A DNA stretch of 64,000 nucleotides from Armatimonadota bacterium (GCA_023511795.1 JAIMAU010000007.1:62001-126000), one strand, 5' to 3'. Positions 1 to 9,953 are shown, counted from the stretch's first letter. The notes: a model not told the origin generated them from the letters alone. Numbers and translations: made by a program.

Positions 1-69
1 CTTATCGCCATGCCAACCACGAGCAGTTTCTTGAAGGCTTTTGGGAAAGCCCTATTTTCAGGATGCTTG

Positions 70-98
70 AAAAAAGAGGGGCCGGCTTTCGCCGGCCC
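70..98 (-). terminator. Rho-independent terminator of the giant amidase gene
   Basis: A perfect 8-bp stem (79-86 GGGCCGGC with 91-98 GCCGGCCC, loop TTTC) is followed on the minus strand by six T (70-75). It lies about 60 bp past the stop codon at 156. The plus strand has no T tract, so it serves the minus-strand gene. Confidence 0.85.
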
Positions 99-155
99 GC
101 ATCTCACTCCCTTCGGAGAGAGTCATGCTGATCTTTTAGCACTGCATTGCTTTTC

Positions 156-3100
156 CTACTGCCGAACCAGCTTTACGGCATCAGCAACTACTATGTAGCC
201 AGTGGTCGCCCAGCAAGAGAGGTTGACATGGTTGCTCCCTGCTGCAAATGTCTTCGTTGTAAGGGAGTTCCACTTTCCACCATTGGTCTGCTGGTTTACC
301 TTTATGGTTGTATTTCCGCCACTATAGTAGACGATGTATGGGGCTTGAGTAGACCGGTTTGTTCCAACCGTCCACCATGCGTAGACGGTAAAGCTTCCCG
401 GACCTATGAGGCTGAAGTTCCACACTGCATGGTCGCTGGTTGCAGCAGTGGGTCTCCAGCGGTAGTTCGACCCATACTTATCCGTGGAGGAAGTACCTGT
501 GGACCAGTTGGCCGATGCGGAGAATCCAGCGTCGGAGTTGTCTATGATCACTTGGGATTCCCATGTAGTTGCGGTTGCCTGATTGCTCTGGCCAGACTCG
601 TTTTCAGCCGCATCGTATGCCGACACTTTGTATGAATAGGTTGTCTTCTCTGGAAGCCCAGTATTCGAGTAGCTAGTGCCGGTTACGGATGTCAGGTACG
701 TGCCGTTCCTGTAAATCTTGTAGCCAGCTACGCCGACGTTATCCGTTGATGCGGTCCAGCTTAGGTTAATCTGGCTCTTCGAGACAGCCGTGGCAGTAAG
801 GTTGGTTGGCGTGCTCGGCGGTGTAAGGTCAGACGAGGTCATTTGGAAGCGCACTGCATCTGCAACAACAATGTAGCCGGTCGAGCCGGTGCCGTTGTGT
901 AGCTTTACTGAGCCGCTGATGCCTTGCATGTATACTTTCCTAGTAACCAGGGTGACCCATGTACCTCCACCGGACTGCTGGTTGATGCTCACTGTTTGCG
1001 AGCCATTATACCAGGTGACTACATAGGGTGCGTTAGTCGCCCTGTTGGAGCCCTGGGTATACCAGCAGTAGACAGTGTAGTAGCCTGACACGTCAATAGG
1101 CGGGGTCCACGTCGCCGAGCCTGTTTCTGTTACTGCAGTGCTTCGGTAAATGTAGTCCGTACCGTACTTGCCTGTTGTAGAAGTTCCTGAGGTCCAGGCT
1201 CCTACGAGCGTGGCCGCGGTGTTGTCCATGATAATGTCTGTAACGGCTGGGGTTGTTCGTACCGACGGCGAACTTTGCGCCGATTCGTTGCCTCGAGCGT
1301 CATAGGCGCTTACCTTGTAGGTATAGGTTGTGTTCCCCCAGCATGTAGTGTCAGAGTAGCTAGTCGTGGTGCTTGTGCCGATCTGGACGGAATTCCGATA
1401 GATCTTATACCCTGCCACGCCAACATTGTCTGTGGAAGCTGTCCACGACAGGTTAATCTGCGACCGCGATACTGCCGTGGTGGTCAAGTTTGTTGGCACA
1501 CTCGGCGGAGTCGAATCCTGATTCGTGGTGCCCGTCACAGGCGAACACAAAGCTGACACGTTGTGGTCTGCATCCTCGGCCGCTACCTGATAGGTGTAGG
1601 TAGTTGATGGGACGAGGTTTGTATCCGAGTAAGTCGTCGTCATTGGTACGGCAATCTCAACGCCGTTTCGATATAGCCTGTAGTTGGTTACCCCAACATT
1701 ATCAGTTGAGGCGTTCCAGCTTAGGTCAATTCGACTTTCGGATATGGGAGTCGCGGTCAGCCCCGTCGGCACACTAGGAGGTGTGCCATCAAGTGTCCTG
1801 CCTTCATAAGGGGCACTCCTGGATGACTCGTTATTTGCGGCGTCGTACGCTGACACCTCATAGGTATAAGTCGTAAGTTCAGCCAGTCCAGTATCGCTGT
1901 AAGAGGTATTGGTTGTCGTTGCAATCTGGTTGCCGTTGCGATAGACCTTATACCCAACGACCTCTACGTTGTCGGTTGAAGTTGTCCACGCAATGTCTAT
2001 TTGCGATGGCGACTTCCCGTCCGCCTTAATGATTTGAGGTACACTCGGCGGAATTCGGTCGCCGCCAGGCATGGTTATCTCGGCGGGAACGCTTCTGTCC
2101 GACTCGTTTCCTGCTGCGTCATAAGCCGAAACCTCGTATGTGTAAGACATTCCAGCCTCACAGGTTGTGTCAGAGTAGCTGTTTGTGGAGCTGGTGCCTA
2201 TCTGCGTATCATCTCGGTAAATCTTGTAGCCAGCAACTCCGATGTTATCGCTCGAAGCTGTCCAGCTCAGATTCGCCTGGGTTTCAGAAGCAGCCGTTGC
2301 CACGAGGTCGGTAGGTACGCTGGGTTTGGTAGTGTCGGCATAAGAGAGCTTGACGGCATCCGCCATTACGTTTAGCGAGCTTTCGCCTGTACCATTGCCA
2401 AGCTTAATGTAGCCAGACGTGCCAGTTGCGAATGGATGCCTGCCAAGCAGGTTCCATTTGCCGCCGTTTGTCTGCTGATTAACGTTATATGTCTTTGAGC
2501 CACCATTGTAATAAATGGTGAATGGCGCCTTCTGCGAGCGGTTGGTACCTTGAGGATACCAAACGAAGACATCATAACTACCAGCAACGATGATGTTAGG
2601 CGTCCACCTTGCCGACTTATCTTCAGTCTGCTGAGTCGTGCAGTAGTAGTAGTCCGCCCCGTACTTATCGGTGGAGGAAGTACCGGTAAACCAGGAACCA
2701 ACAAGCGTTGCCTGCGGGTTGTCAATGATTATATCGGCAACGACATCGTTCCCAATAGTGGTGAACGTGTAGTCGGAGGAAGTTGCCAGATTACCTGCAC
2801 CGTCCCTGCTCTTCACGCGGTAGTGGTATAGGGTGTTCTGCGTAAGATTAACAAGCTGAACGGTATGGTCTGTTACGAGTTGGGTATCTTCTGCAGTCTG
2901 GTTGCCATAGGATTGCGTCAACCCATACTCGACCTGGCTGGTTGCAGGCTCATTTGTATCCCATACAACCTGGACATTGGTCCCCCAGACATTCTTTGTT
3001 TCCACGTTCGTGATGACAGGCGGAGTATTGTCAACGCCAAGGATTATGTCCTGCGTTGTTACCACTCCTTCAGTTATTGTCACCTGGGCAGAATTGGCAA

Positions 3101-6100
3101 CGTATCCTGGGGCGCTTGCTGTGACAGTGTAGGTTCCCGGAGTCAAGTCAACGAATCCATAGAAGCCGGTTCCGCTGTTCTTCGTTGATTTGCCCTGGAT
3201 GGTAACTGTTGCAGGATAGATTGCCGTGCCAGAGCTGGTCTTGATGAAGCCCTTAAGCATGCCAGTTGTTGGCGCATCAATCCAGTACATTGGCGAGACA
3301 GTGCGGGGTGCCGAGAATGGCCCACCTGTGCCAATCAGAGCATCCCTGAAGGCAGGTCTGTCAACCGTGCCGCTGTTAGTTCGCCGGTAGTCATAAAGGG
3401 TTACGCCCGGGAAGCCTAGATTCTGTACTGAAAGAATCTGGGTCATTGAGTTGCTGATTGTATTCAGATAGCTGCCCTGGGCGGGATAGATGTGGCGTCC
3501 GTACTGTCTTCCTATGCTGTCCTGGTTGTCACCATCGAAGACGTTGTTGTTGTCGGTGTAGTTCATTGGGCAGACATAGTCTAGCCAGTGGTTGCTCATC
3601 CACTGATCCCAATTCTGCAGGTAGCTTGCATTTCCAGTCGATGCCGGGCTCCAAACAGCTGCGCCTACTTTGATGTATGGCTTGATGGCTTTGGCTTCGA
3701 GGTAGATCCTTTTCACCATGTTGGTGACCTGGTCTCTTCTCCAGTTCAGCCAGCGTGTATCCGTTGTGGATGGATTGCCTGAAGTGCCATACTCAGCATT
3801 ATATCGGGCGACTGCAGTCGGATTGTAACCGAAGCTCGTGCTGGGATATCGGATATAGTCCAGGGTTAAGCCATCAATATCGTAGTTCTGGACTATTTCC
3901 ATGAAGACGTTCTTGTGGTAGTTTTCGACGTCTGGATGACCTGGGTCAAGCCAACTGTCGTCGCCGTAGAACATCGATCCAGCGGAGCTCAGCGAGAACC
4001 ACTCAGGGTGGGTGTTGAACACGTGATTGGGCGTCGTTTGAGGCGGAGGAGTTTGGCTAGTCCATACGCGGTTCACGACCACCCAAGCATGTACCTCGAT
4101 ATTCCGGTTATGTGCCTTCGTGACTATATCTGCAAGACAGTCATAGCCAGGCTCGGGGGTTATATTAGTTCCCGTCGGCTCATATGAGGATGTGTAATAT
4201 GCGTCTCCGCGTTTTCTCATCTCAACTAAGACTGCATTTGCATTGCACGACTGCACATAGTCCAGCATAGTTGTAGTGGCTGAGGAATTCTCATAACCGG
4301 ATCCCCAAGCGTCTACCCAGAAAGCACGGAACTCGTTCATGCCCTCGGTTGTGGCTGGAGCACTCTGCGCCGACTCGTTATTCGCGGCATCATATGCGCT
4401 CACTGTGTAGGTATAAGTAACATTCGGCTGAACCGTCGTGTCTGAGTAGCTTGGTCCACCTGCCTTTTGTGCTAGGAGAGCGCCGTTTCGGTAAATCTTA
4501 TATCCGACGACTCCCACGTTGTCGGTCGAGGCAGTCCAGGTTAGGTTTACTTGGTTTAGCGATACCCTGGTCGCCATTAGGTTGGTCGGAACGCTCGGCG
4601 GGATTGTATCAGGGCCGGTGTCAACTGAGATAGTCACAAAGCGGACTGCATCCGCCACGACGATATAGCCTGTGCTACCTGTGCCATTGCCCAGCTTTAC
4701 ATAACCCGATGTACCTGTGGCGAAAACATTCCCCGACCGCAGGAGGTTCCATCGGCCGCCGTTTGTCTGCTGGTTTACCCTTACAGTCTCGTTTCCGCCA
4801 TAGTAGAACACGGTGAACGGCGAGGCGGTAGATCTATTGGACCCCTGTGGGTACCAGACATAGATGTCGTACGTGCCGCCGTATGCCAGGTTTGGCCGCC
4901 ATATTGCGGTCTTGCCCTCAGTCTCAGCCGTGCTTGCGAATGCATAGTCTGCGCCATACTTGTCGGTAGACGAAGTGGCTGTGGTCCACACGCCAGTGAA
5001 TTCGGCGGATGGATTGTCAATAATTATCTCCGCTGGCGGAGTCGTTGCTGAAGCAGGCGAGCTCTGGGAGGACTCATTTCCGGAGGCATCATATGCGCTC
5101 ACCGTATAGGTATAGCTGGTGCTTGCGGAACAAGTGGTGTCCGTGTAGCCGCTTGCGTTTGGCGCTGTTCCTATGAGAGTGCCGCCACGGTAAATCTTGT
5201 AACCAGCCACCCCTGTATTGTCCGTTGAGGCCGTCCAGGTTAGGCTAATCCTTGTCGGTGCGGTTGCGCGAGCTACAAGGTTGGTGGGTGTACTTGGCGG
5301 TGTTGTGTCAGTCGGCACCAAAGCAAAGTTCTTTGTGGTGGTTGTGCCAGCGGTTACGGTGACTGATGCGCTCTTCGTGGTGTAGCCCGACTTGCTTACG
5401 GTTACTGTGTAAGTTCCAGCGGTCAGGCCAGTGATGTTGTAAACGCCCGAGGTATTTGTGGTAGTTGATGGGCCGCCTGTTACAGCTACCGTGGCTCCCG
5501 AAATTGCTGCTCCTGTAACTGAGTTGGTGACGGTGCCAGTGATGTTTCCGGTAGCGGCAGTAACCGTAATAGTCCACGTGATTTCAGGGCCAAACCACGT
5601 TACTCCTTCCTGGACCAGCCTGTATTTTTCGGTGTATGTGCCTGGGGTGGTAGGCGCCTTCAAGATGAAGGTGAAGCGTCCAACCTGCCCATTGGTAACA
5701 CTGCTCTGGTCTACATCAGTGGGCCTGTTGCTGCTAATCCAGTTTGAGGAGTTGTAGAATGGACTCGCTCTGTCTTGTGGACTAGAGGTTCCTAAGCGGG
5801 TGTTCCCGTGGGTCCAGGTGCCTGTGCCGGTGTTTGTAAACTCCACCCATGCGATAGCGGTTGACCCAGCGACCATGCTGGACGGATAAGACTGCGCTTT
5901 GTAGCTGGCAGCCCAGGTCGGCGTTGTTGGCGTACCCTTCACTACGCTCATGAAGTAGTTCCAATCCCAGCCGTTGCCTGGATCCCAGTGGTCGCCGCCG
6001 CAAACGCATACATTTATATCCTTGTGGCCCAGGACACCAGGGGGACAAGGGCGATGCTCCTTTACGATTCCCCAGTCATTGCACATATCCCGCGTCAACA

Positions 6101-7124
6101 ATCCAGCCGCATCATATAAAGTCTTTGGATGAGAGGAAGATGCAGCATATCCCTCGTTCTCAATGCCAAGGGAGTAAGAGTTTGCACATCCGCAGTGCCA
6201 GGCCGTGTATATCTCTCGCACCATCTGCCACACGCCTCCGGCTTCGGAGACGACATAGTGGGAGGTTACGTTGGAGGCACAGTTTTTCATCCATGCCCGA
6301 GCACCTGCTGCAGTGCCCTCAATGGTATGGATTACAACTGTGGTCTTGTTGTATTGCGAATAAGAGAAGTTGCAGCTAGGTGCAGGGTCCCAAATTGCTG
6401 GGCCGTAGTCGGTGGATAGGACACTAGCATCACCATTTCCTGCCACTTCTGCATCCACGAGGCTTCCTGATTCTTTTTGTCTTCCAACGCCCTCCTTGGG
6501 GAAGAGGTCAGAAAGATCTATTGCCCCTATCTCCTGAGGTGGGAAATAAAACCTTTCTCCTGCAGAGTTTGTGTAGTCCATGCCTGTGAGGAGTTTTTCA
6601 TAAACCTCAGCAGCAAAGAAGCGGCTGTTCTCCTCATCCAATCCAGCATATTTGATAACAGGCTCAAGCCATGCTTCGAGTCCTTTGCTACGGTCAATTT
6701 TGAACTTGTTAGCATAGGCCGATAGCACAGCTGCCGCCGCGTTGATGTTGCCGGCAGCATGAACTTTGAGAAGCCCTGGTGGCATTTTTACAAGGTCTGC
6801 GCCCTCTGAAAGCGAGTTGCATCCCCATTTGTTGTTTTCACGGAGTGCCATTACGCCGTAACCGCCTTCGATGGTTGGCGCATCACCTCGGTTTTCAAAG
6901 TTGCTGCCAAAGTATCCCAATGTAAGCAACAAAGGTAAGGGAACGTTGTGTCGCTCAGCGGCTGCTTCGAAGAGTGGCATGAGCGGTTGGTTCCAGCGCC
7001 CTGGTGGAGCGGGAACCAACGAAGCACAAACTTCGCCTTCATCACAGAAGGCAGGGGGTATGTTTGCCGCCACCAGTAGCACTACAGCCACCAGCAGCGA
7101 CATCAGCACCCATGATCTCGCCAT
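156..7124 (-). CDS. Giant secreted multidomain cell-wall hydrolase: amidase + GHL10 (DUF187) + FN3 and golvesin-like modules
   Basis: About 2322 residues. I start it at the ATG at 7124, because a purine-rich RBS (GGAAAGGAGC) precedes it and a signal peptide (MARSWVLMSLLVAVVLL...) follows. Order seen: an N-terminal helical region; an amidase_2-type N-acetylmuramoyl-L-alanine amidase (VIHTIEGT, GHKDI, HWDPG motifs supplying the likely zinc ligands); an NBR1-like Ig domain; a carboxypeptidase-regulatory-like repeat; FN3; golvesin-C-like module; FN3; a GHL10/DUF187 domain (FRAFWVDAWG, DGLTLDYIRYP); another regulatory-like repeat; then about six FN3 modules with three more golvesin-like modules (IIIDNPxA start, VADAVK/RF end). 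Expected to act outside the cytoplasm on peptidoglycan or surface glycans. It stands alone between a terminator and a long leader. Family assignments are by motif reading; the GHL10 substrate is unknown. Confidence 0.85.
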   Translation of the reverse strand: MARSWVLMSLLVAVVLLVAANIPPAFCDEGEVCASLVPAPPGRWNQPLMPLFEAAAERHNVPLPLLLTLGYFGSNFENRGDAPTIEGGYGVMALRENNKWGCNSLSEGADLVKMPPGLLKVHAAGNINAAAAVLSAYANKFKIDRSKGLEAWLEPVIKYAGLDEENSRFFAAEVYEKLLTGMDYTNSAGERFYFPPQEIGAIDLSDLFPKEGVGRQKESGSLVDAEVAGNGDASVLSTDYGPAIWDPAPSCNFSYSQYNKTTVVIHTIEGTAAGARAWMKNCASNVTSHYVVSEAGGVWQMVREIYTAWHCGCANSYSLGIENEGYAASSSHPKTLYDAAGLLTRDMCNDWGIVKEHRPCPPGVLGHKDINVCVCGGDHWDPGNGWDWNYFMSVVKGTPTTPTWAASYKAQSYPSSMVAGSTAIAWVEFTNTGTGTWTHGNTRLGTSSPQDRASPFYNSSNWISSNRPTDVDQSSVTNGQVGRFTFILKAPTTPGTYTEKYRLVQEGVTWFGPEITWTITVTAATGNITGTVTNSVTGAAISGATVAVTGGPSTTTNTSGVYNITGLTAGTYTVTVSKSGYTTKSASVTVTAGTTTTKNFALVPTDTTPPSTPTNLVARATAPTRISLTWTASTDNTGVAGYKIYRGGTLIGTAPNASGYTDTTCSASTSYTYTVSAYDASGNESSQSSPASATTPPAEIIIDNPSAEFTGVWTTATSSTDKYGADYAFASTAETEGKTAIWRPNLAYGGTYDIYVWYPQGSNRSTASPFTVFYYGGNETVRVNQQTNGGRWNLLRSGNVFATGTSGYVKLGNGTGSTGYIVVADAVRFVTISVDTGPDTIPPSVPTNLMATRVSLNQVNLTWTASTDNVGVVGYKIYRNGALLAQKAGGPSYSDTTVQPNVTYTYTVSAYDAANNESAQSAPATTEGMNEFRAFWVDAWGSGYENSSATTTMLDYVQSCNANAVLVEMRKRGDAYYTSSYEPTGTNITPEPGYDCLADIVTKAHNRNIEVHAWVVVNRVWTSQTPPPQTTPNHVFNTHPEWFSLSSAGSMFYGDDSWLDPGHPDVENYHKNVFMEIVQNYDIDGLTLDYIRYPSTSFGYNPTAVARYNAEYGTSGNPSTTDTRWLNWRRDQVTNMVKRIYLEAKAIKPYIKVGAAVWSPASTGNASYLQNWDQWMSNHWLDYVCPMNYTDNNNVFDGDNQDSIGRQYGRHIYPAQGSYLNTISNSMTQILSVQNLGFPGVTLYDYRRTNSGTVDRPAFRDALIGTGGPFSAPRTVSPMYWIDAPTTGMLKGFIKTSSGTAIYPATVTIQGKSTKNSGTGFYGFVDLTPGTYTVTASAPGYVANSAQVTITEGVVTTQDIILGVDNTPPVITNVETKNVWGTNVQVVWDTNEPATSQVEYGLTQSYGNQTAEDTQLVTDHTVQLVNLTQNTLYHYRVKSRDGAGNLATSSDYTFTTIGNDVVADIIIDNPQATLVGSWFTGTSSTDKYGADYYYCTTQQTEDKSARWTPNIIVAGSYDVFVWYPQGTNRSQKAPFTIYYNGGSKTYNVNQQTNGGKWNLLGRHPFATGTSGYIKLGNGTGESSLNVMADAVKLSYADTTKPSVPTDLVATAASETQANLSWTASSDNIGVAGYKIYRDDTQIGTSSTNSYSDTTCEAGMSYTYEVSAYDAAGNESDRSVPAEITMPGGDRIPPSVPQIIKADGKSPSQIDIAWTTSTDNVEVVGYKVYRNGNQIATTTNTSYSDTGLAELTTYTYEVSAYDAANNESSRSAPYEGRTLDGTPPSVPTGLTATPISESRIDLSWNASTDNVGVTNYRLYRNGVEIAVPMTTTYSDTNLVPSTTYTYQVAAEDADHNVSALCSPVTGTTNQDSTPPSVPTNLTTTAVSRSQINLSWTASTDNVGVAGYKIYRNSVQIGTSTTTSYSDTTCWGNTTYTYKVSAYDARGNESAQSSPSVRTTPAVTDIIMDNTAATLVGAWTSGTSTTGKYGTDYIYRSTAVTETGSATWTPPIDVSGYYTVYCWYTQGSNRATNAPYVVTWYNGSQTVSINQQSGGGTWVTLVTRKVYMQGISGSVKLHNGTGSTGYIVVADAVRFQMTSSDLTPPSTPTNLTATAVSKSQINLSWTASTDNVGVAGYKIYRNGTYLTSVTGTSYSNTGLPEKTTYSYKVSAYDAAENESGQSNQATATTWESQVIIDNSDAGFSASANWSTGTSSTDKYGSNYRWRPTAATSDHAVWNFSLIGPGSFTVYAWWTVGTNRSTQAPYIVYYSGGNTTIKVNQQTNGGKWNSLTTKTFAAGSNHVNLSCWATTGYIVVADAVKLVRQ

Positions 7125-7582
7125 TCCTTTGCTCCTTTCCTTTTTCACGGTTGCTGTTCTCCAAAAAACCAATGGCAAATATCGGCATCTCTTATCTTGC
7201 AAAACACCTCCCTCCCCCGACAGTTTTTGCAAGATTTGGCACTTTGGAGAGCCGAACAACCTCACTACTGGCTGGTGGCCGAGCCAAAAACTTACAAGGT
7301 GCACATCCTTAACTTATATATATGGGGAAAATTATTGCTTGATATGCTAGCACTTAATCAAAAAAACTGCAATAGTTTTTTCTAGAAGCAAAAAAAATTA
7401 GTGATTTTTTGCTGAGGGAGATGCTACTTGAACAATCTTTGGTGTGATTCACGCCAATTCTGCTATTTTGCAAGCAAGTTGCGGATTCGTTTTTACGTAA
7501 TTCTATACAAGAAACATTCGATAATAATTCTTTATTTTCTTCTTTTGAAGCCATCCTTCAGGAAAATTTATTGAGGTAAAGT
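7125..7582. other. Divergent intergenic region without a gene
   Basis: Apart from the RBS and candidate promoter of the minus-strand gene I see no coding sequence. The part from 7300 to 7560 is strongly AT-rich. The leader 7125-7337 has purine-rich stretches but I could not match it to a known riboswitch class. Confidence 0.5.
7344..7372 (-). promoter_or_regulatory. Candidate promoter of the giant amidase gene
   Basis: On the minus strand TTGCAG (7372-7367) and TAGCAT (7349-7344) are 17 bp apart. This would give a leader of about 210 nt before the ATG at 7124. The boxes are only moderate matches, so this is tentative. Confidence 0.35.
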
Positions 7583-7611
7583 TTGACAGAGAACCTATAT
7601 TTTTGTATACT
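7583..7611 (+). promoter_or_regulatory. Near-consensus sigma-70-type promoter of ffh
   Basis: TTGACA at 7583-7588 and TATACT at 7606-7611 with a 17-bp spacer. Transcription would start near 7618. This rules out the in-frame start at 7603, which lies inside the promoter, and supports the ATG at 7648. Confidence 0.8.
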
Positions 7612-7647
7612 TTACTTCTGTCCATCTTTTTGGAAGCTTGTAGCAAA

Positions 7648-8979
7648 ATGTTTGAGAGCCTTACCGAAAAACTTCAGAATGTTTTCAAAAAGCTGCGTGG
7701 CAAGGGCACGCTCTCCGAGCAAGATGTCGCAGATGCCTTGCGAGAGATACGGCTCGTTTTGCTTGAAGCAGATGTCAATTACAAGGTCGTGAAAGATTTT
7801 ACAAATACTGTGAGAGAGCGGGCAATTGGCCAGGATGTCCTCAAGAGCCTAACGCCAACACAGCAGGTAATCAAAATCGTTAGCGAGGAGTTGACGAGTC
7901 TGCTGGGTGGTTCAGAAGTTGGGCTTAACTTAGCTGGCAAACCCACTGTTGTGATGCTTGTCGGTCTCCATGGGTCGGGCAAGACAACAAGCGCCGCCAA
8001 GCTTGCAAACATGGTGCGTAAACAAAATCGAAAACCGCTCCTTGTTGCACTAGATGTATACCGACCGGCAGCTGTAAAGCAGCTGCAGGTGCTAGGAGAC
8101 CAATTGGGCATACCAGTGTTTGCATTAGGTGACAAGCACGACCCCGTAGACATAGCCAAAGCGGCAGTGAGCTCGGCGGCAAACGCAGGACAAGACGTGG
8201 TAATTATGGATACGGCAGGCCGGTTGCACATTGATGAAGAGCTGATGAGCGAACTTTCACGCATCCGCGACGCTGTTTCCCCGAAGGAAATTCTTCTTGT
8301 TGTAGATGCGATGACAGGGCAGGATGCTGTAAACATCGCAGAGCAGTTTAACAATGCTCTTGAGGTAACCGGTTTCATCCTAACCAAGCTTGATGGGGAT
8401 GCACGAGGTGGTGCAGCGCTCTCTATAAAGGCTGTTACGGGCAAGCCCATCAAACTTGTAGGCGTGGGTGAGAAGCTTGATGCTCTTGAGACATTCCATC
8501 CCGAAAGAATGGCGTCGCGGATTCTAGGCATGGGCGACGTGCTTAGCCTAATTGAGAAAGCCGAGGCTGTTCTTGATAAACAAAAAGCAGAAGACCTTGA
8601 ACGCAAGCTTAAGGAGAACAAATTCGATTTCGAGGACTATCTTGATCAGCTTCAACAGATGAGGAAAATGGGGCCGCTCGACCAAATTCTCAGCATGCTT
8701 CCGGGGTTCAACGCACGTGCAATGCAAGGTATGGAAATTGACGAGCGGCAGTTGGCGCGGACCGAAGCGATTATTCGTTCTATGACCAAGCAAGAGCGTC
8801 GGCACCCCGAGATATTAAATGGAAGCAGAAGGCGCCGAATAGCGAATGGGAGCGGCACTAGCATTCAGGAAGTAAACCGTTTAATAAAGCAATTTGAAGA
8901 AATGAAGAAAATGATAAGAGGTTTTGCTGAAGTTGAACAAGGGGGACGTCGACGAAAAGCAATCCCATGGCCCTTCTGA
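7648..8979 (+). CDS. ffh: Signal recognition particle protein Ffh (SRP54)
   Basis: 443 residues. This is the GTPase that binds signal sequences with 4.5S RNA and delivers ribosome-nascent chains to FtsY at the membrane. An N-terminal helical domain is followed by the G domain (GLHGSGKTT P-loop near residue 106, DVYRPAA, DTAGRLHID, TKLDGDARGG) and a methionine-rich M domain (MRKMGPLDQILSMLPG, then the arginine-rich RNA-binding SRRRRI-type helix). The start at 7648 follows the promoter by about 30 nt. The receptor gene ftsY is in the same window at 18545. Length is normal for the family. Confidence 0.97.
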   Translation: MFESLTEKLQNVFKKLRGKGTLSEQDVADALREIRLVLLEADVNYKVVKDFTNTVRERAIGQDVLKSLTPTQQVIKIVSEELTSLLGGSEVGLNLAGKPTVVMLVGLHGSGKTTSAAKLANMVRKQNRKPLLVALDVYRPAAVKQLQVLGDQLGIPVFALGDKHDPVDIAKAAVSSAANAGQDVVIMDTAGRLHIDEELMSELSRIRDAVSPKEILLVVDAMTGQDAVNIAEQFNNALEVTGFILTKLDGDARGGAALSIKAVTGKPIKLVGVGEKLDALETFHPERMASRILGMGDVLSLIEKAEAVLDKQKAEDLERKLKENKFDFEDYLDQLQQMRKMGPLDQILSMLPGFNARAMQGMEIDERQLARTEAIIRSMTKQERRHPEILNGSRRRRIANGSGTSIQEVNRLIKQFEEMKKMIRGFAEVEQGGRRRKAIPWPF

Positions 8980-8993
8980 TATAATAGATTTCG

Positions 8994-9023
8994 TTGCCGT
9001 TAGAATATGGGCACGATTAAATA
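8994..9023 (+). promoter_or_regulatory. Candidate promoter of the rpsP operon
   Basis: TTGCCG (8994-8999), an 18-bp spacer and TAAATA (9018-9023) lie upstream of the strong RBS GGAGG at 9053. A match by eye only; read-through from ffh is equally possible. Confidence 0.35.
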
Positions 9024-9064
9024 TATGGTAGTGAAAAATTTGTAAACACCGAGGAGGTTAGGCT

Positions 9065-9598
9065 TTGGCAGTAAAGATAAGACTTAGGAGGATGGGAGCT
9101 CGCAGCAAGCCGTTCTACAGGTTGGTGGTAGCGGACAGCCGGTCGCCACGTGATGGCCGGTTCATCGAGATGGTGGGATATTACGATCCACGAGCTGAAC
9201 CGCCGGTAATAAATGTAAATGCAGAGAAGGTTCTTTTGTGGCTAAATCGTGGAGCTCAACCAACGGATACAGCTGCGGTGCTACTAAAAAAAGTGGGTAT
9301 TTCTCATAAAGCCCTAGGAAATAAGGAGAGAACAAAGGAAGAACCAGAAAGTCCAGCTAAACCGGCCGCTGGGGAGCTTAAAGCAGAGGTTGCTTCTGAG
9401 GCGACCAGGGAAACGGTTGTGGAGGCTGAGCCGGCGGTAGAAACGGAAGCTGCGACTGAATCAAAAACTAGGTCTACCCGCAAAAAGAAGGCTTCTTTGG
9501 AAGACGAAGGAGCTGAGGCAGAAACTGCGTCTTCTGCGACCGAAACAGAAACTATTGGCAACGCTGAGGCCGCAGACGAAAAAGAGACAACTGGATAG
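9065..9598 (+). CDS. rpsP: Ribosomal protein bS16 with a long acidic C-terminal tail
   Basis: 177 residues with a TTG start 8 nt after GGAGG. The first 80 or so residues are a standard small-subunit S16 ([29 protein letters not shown], then IEMVGYYDP). The remaining 90 or so form a low-complexity Ala/Glu/Thr-rich extension with a basic RKKK patch, about doubling the usual length of 80-90. Such tails occur in some phyla and are probably disordered. It is the first gene of the rpsP-khpA-ylqD-rimM-trmD-rplS cluster seen in Firmicutes. Confidence 0.95.
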   Translation: MAVKIRLRRMGARSKPFYRLVVADSRSPRDGRFIEMVGYYDPRAEPPVINVNAEKVLLWLNRGAQPTDTAAVLLKKVGISHKALGNKERTKEEPESPAKPAAGELKAEVASEATRETVVEAEPAVETEAATESKTRSTRKKKASLEDEGAEAETASSATETETIGNAEAADEKETTG

Positions 9599-9722
9599 CA
9601 GGGGCTACGGGACAGAGATACAGGCCGTAATGGCCACCGGCATGCCACGTTTAAAAGGTGTTTCATGTCGCGTGCCTGCGTCTTGCTTCCTTTCAGCCCT
9701 GCGTCTGAAAGGAGTGTTCAGA

Positions 9723-9953
9723 TTGAAGGAATTGATAGAGTATCTAGTCAAAGCGTTGGTTGATGAGCCTGCGCAGGTGGATATCAGGGAAGTTGTTGGC
9801 GAAGAATCAACTACGTTTGAAATTCGCGTGGCACCAAACGACCTAGGCAAGGTGATTGGCAAACAAGGCAAAATAGCAAATGCGCTCCGTACCGTAGCCA
9901 AAGCTGCGGCAATGCGTGAAAAAAAGCGAGTCTATCTAGAAATCATCCCCTAA
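9723..9953 (+). CDS. khpA: KH-domain RNA-binding protein KhpA (YlqC)
   Basis: 76 residues. I chose the TTG start at 9723 because AAAGGAG ends about 9 nt upstream and the protein then begins with the family's usual KELIEYLVKALVD. It is a single KH domain with the GKQG loop (GKVIGKQGKIANALR). In Firmicutes KhpA pairs with KhpB to bind many RNAs. It lies between rpsP and ylqD, as in Bacillus. The 124-bp gap after rpsP has no other gene. Confidence 0.93.
   Translation: MKELIEYLVKALVDEPAQVDIREVVGEESTTFEIRVAPNDLGKVIGKQGKIANALRTVAKAAAMREKKRVYLEIIP

Noticed and set aside
3-130. Possible C-terminal end of a plus-strand gene at the left edge (YRHANHEQFLEGFWESPIF...)
   Set aside because: The first 26 or so codons look protein-like, but the frame runs through the minus-strand terminator hairpin and ends in low-quality sequence. 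Without the upstream part it cannot be supported.
600-5300. Tandem DNA repeats that could be read as a CRISPR-like or satellite array
   Set aside because: They are FN3 modules of about 90 codons in one open frame with diverged copies, not short identical repeats with spacers.
7125-7337. Riboswitch in the amidase leader
   Set aside because: I compared it by eye with c-di-GMP and c-di-AMP classes often linked to wall hydrolases and saw no matching conserved core.
147-7350. Many 60-160-codon frames opposite or out of frame with the giant amidase gene
   Set aside because: They follow the FN3 repeat codon pattern of the opposite strand, lack RBSs and show no family features.
7779-8621. 280-codon minus-strand frame inside ffh
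   Set aside because: Ser/Arg-rich shadow of the highly conserved ffh coding strand, with no RBS.
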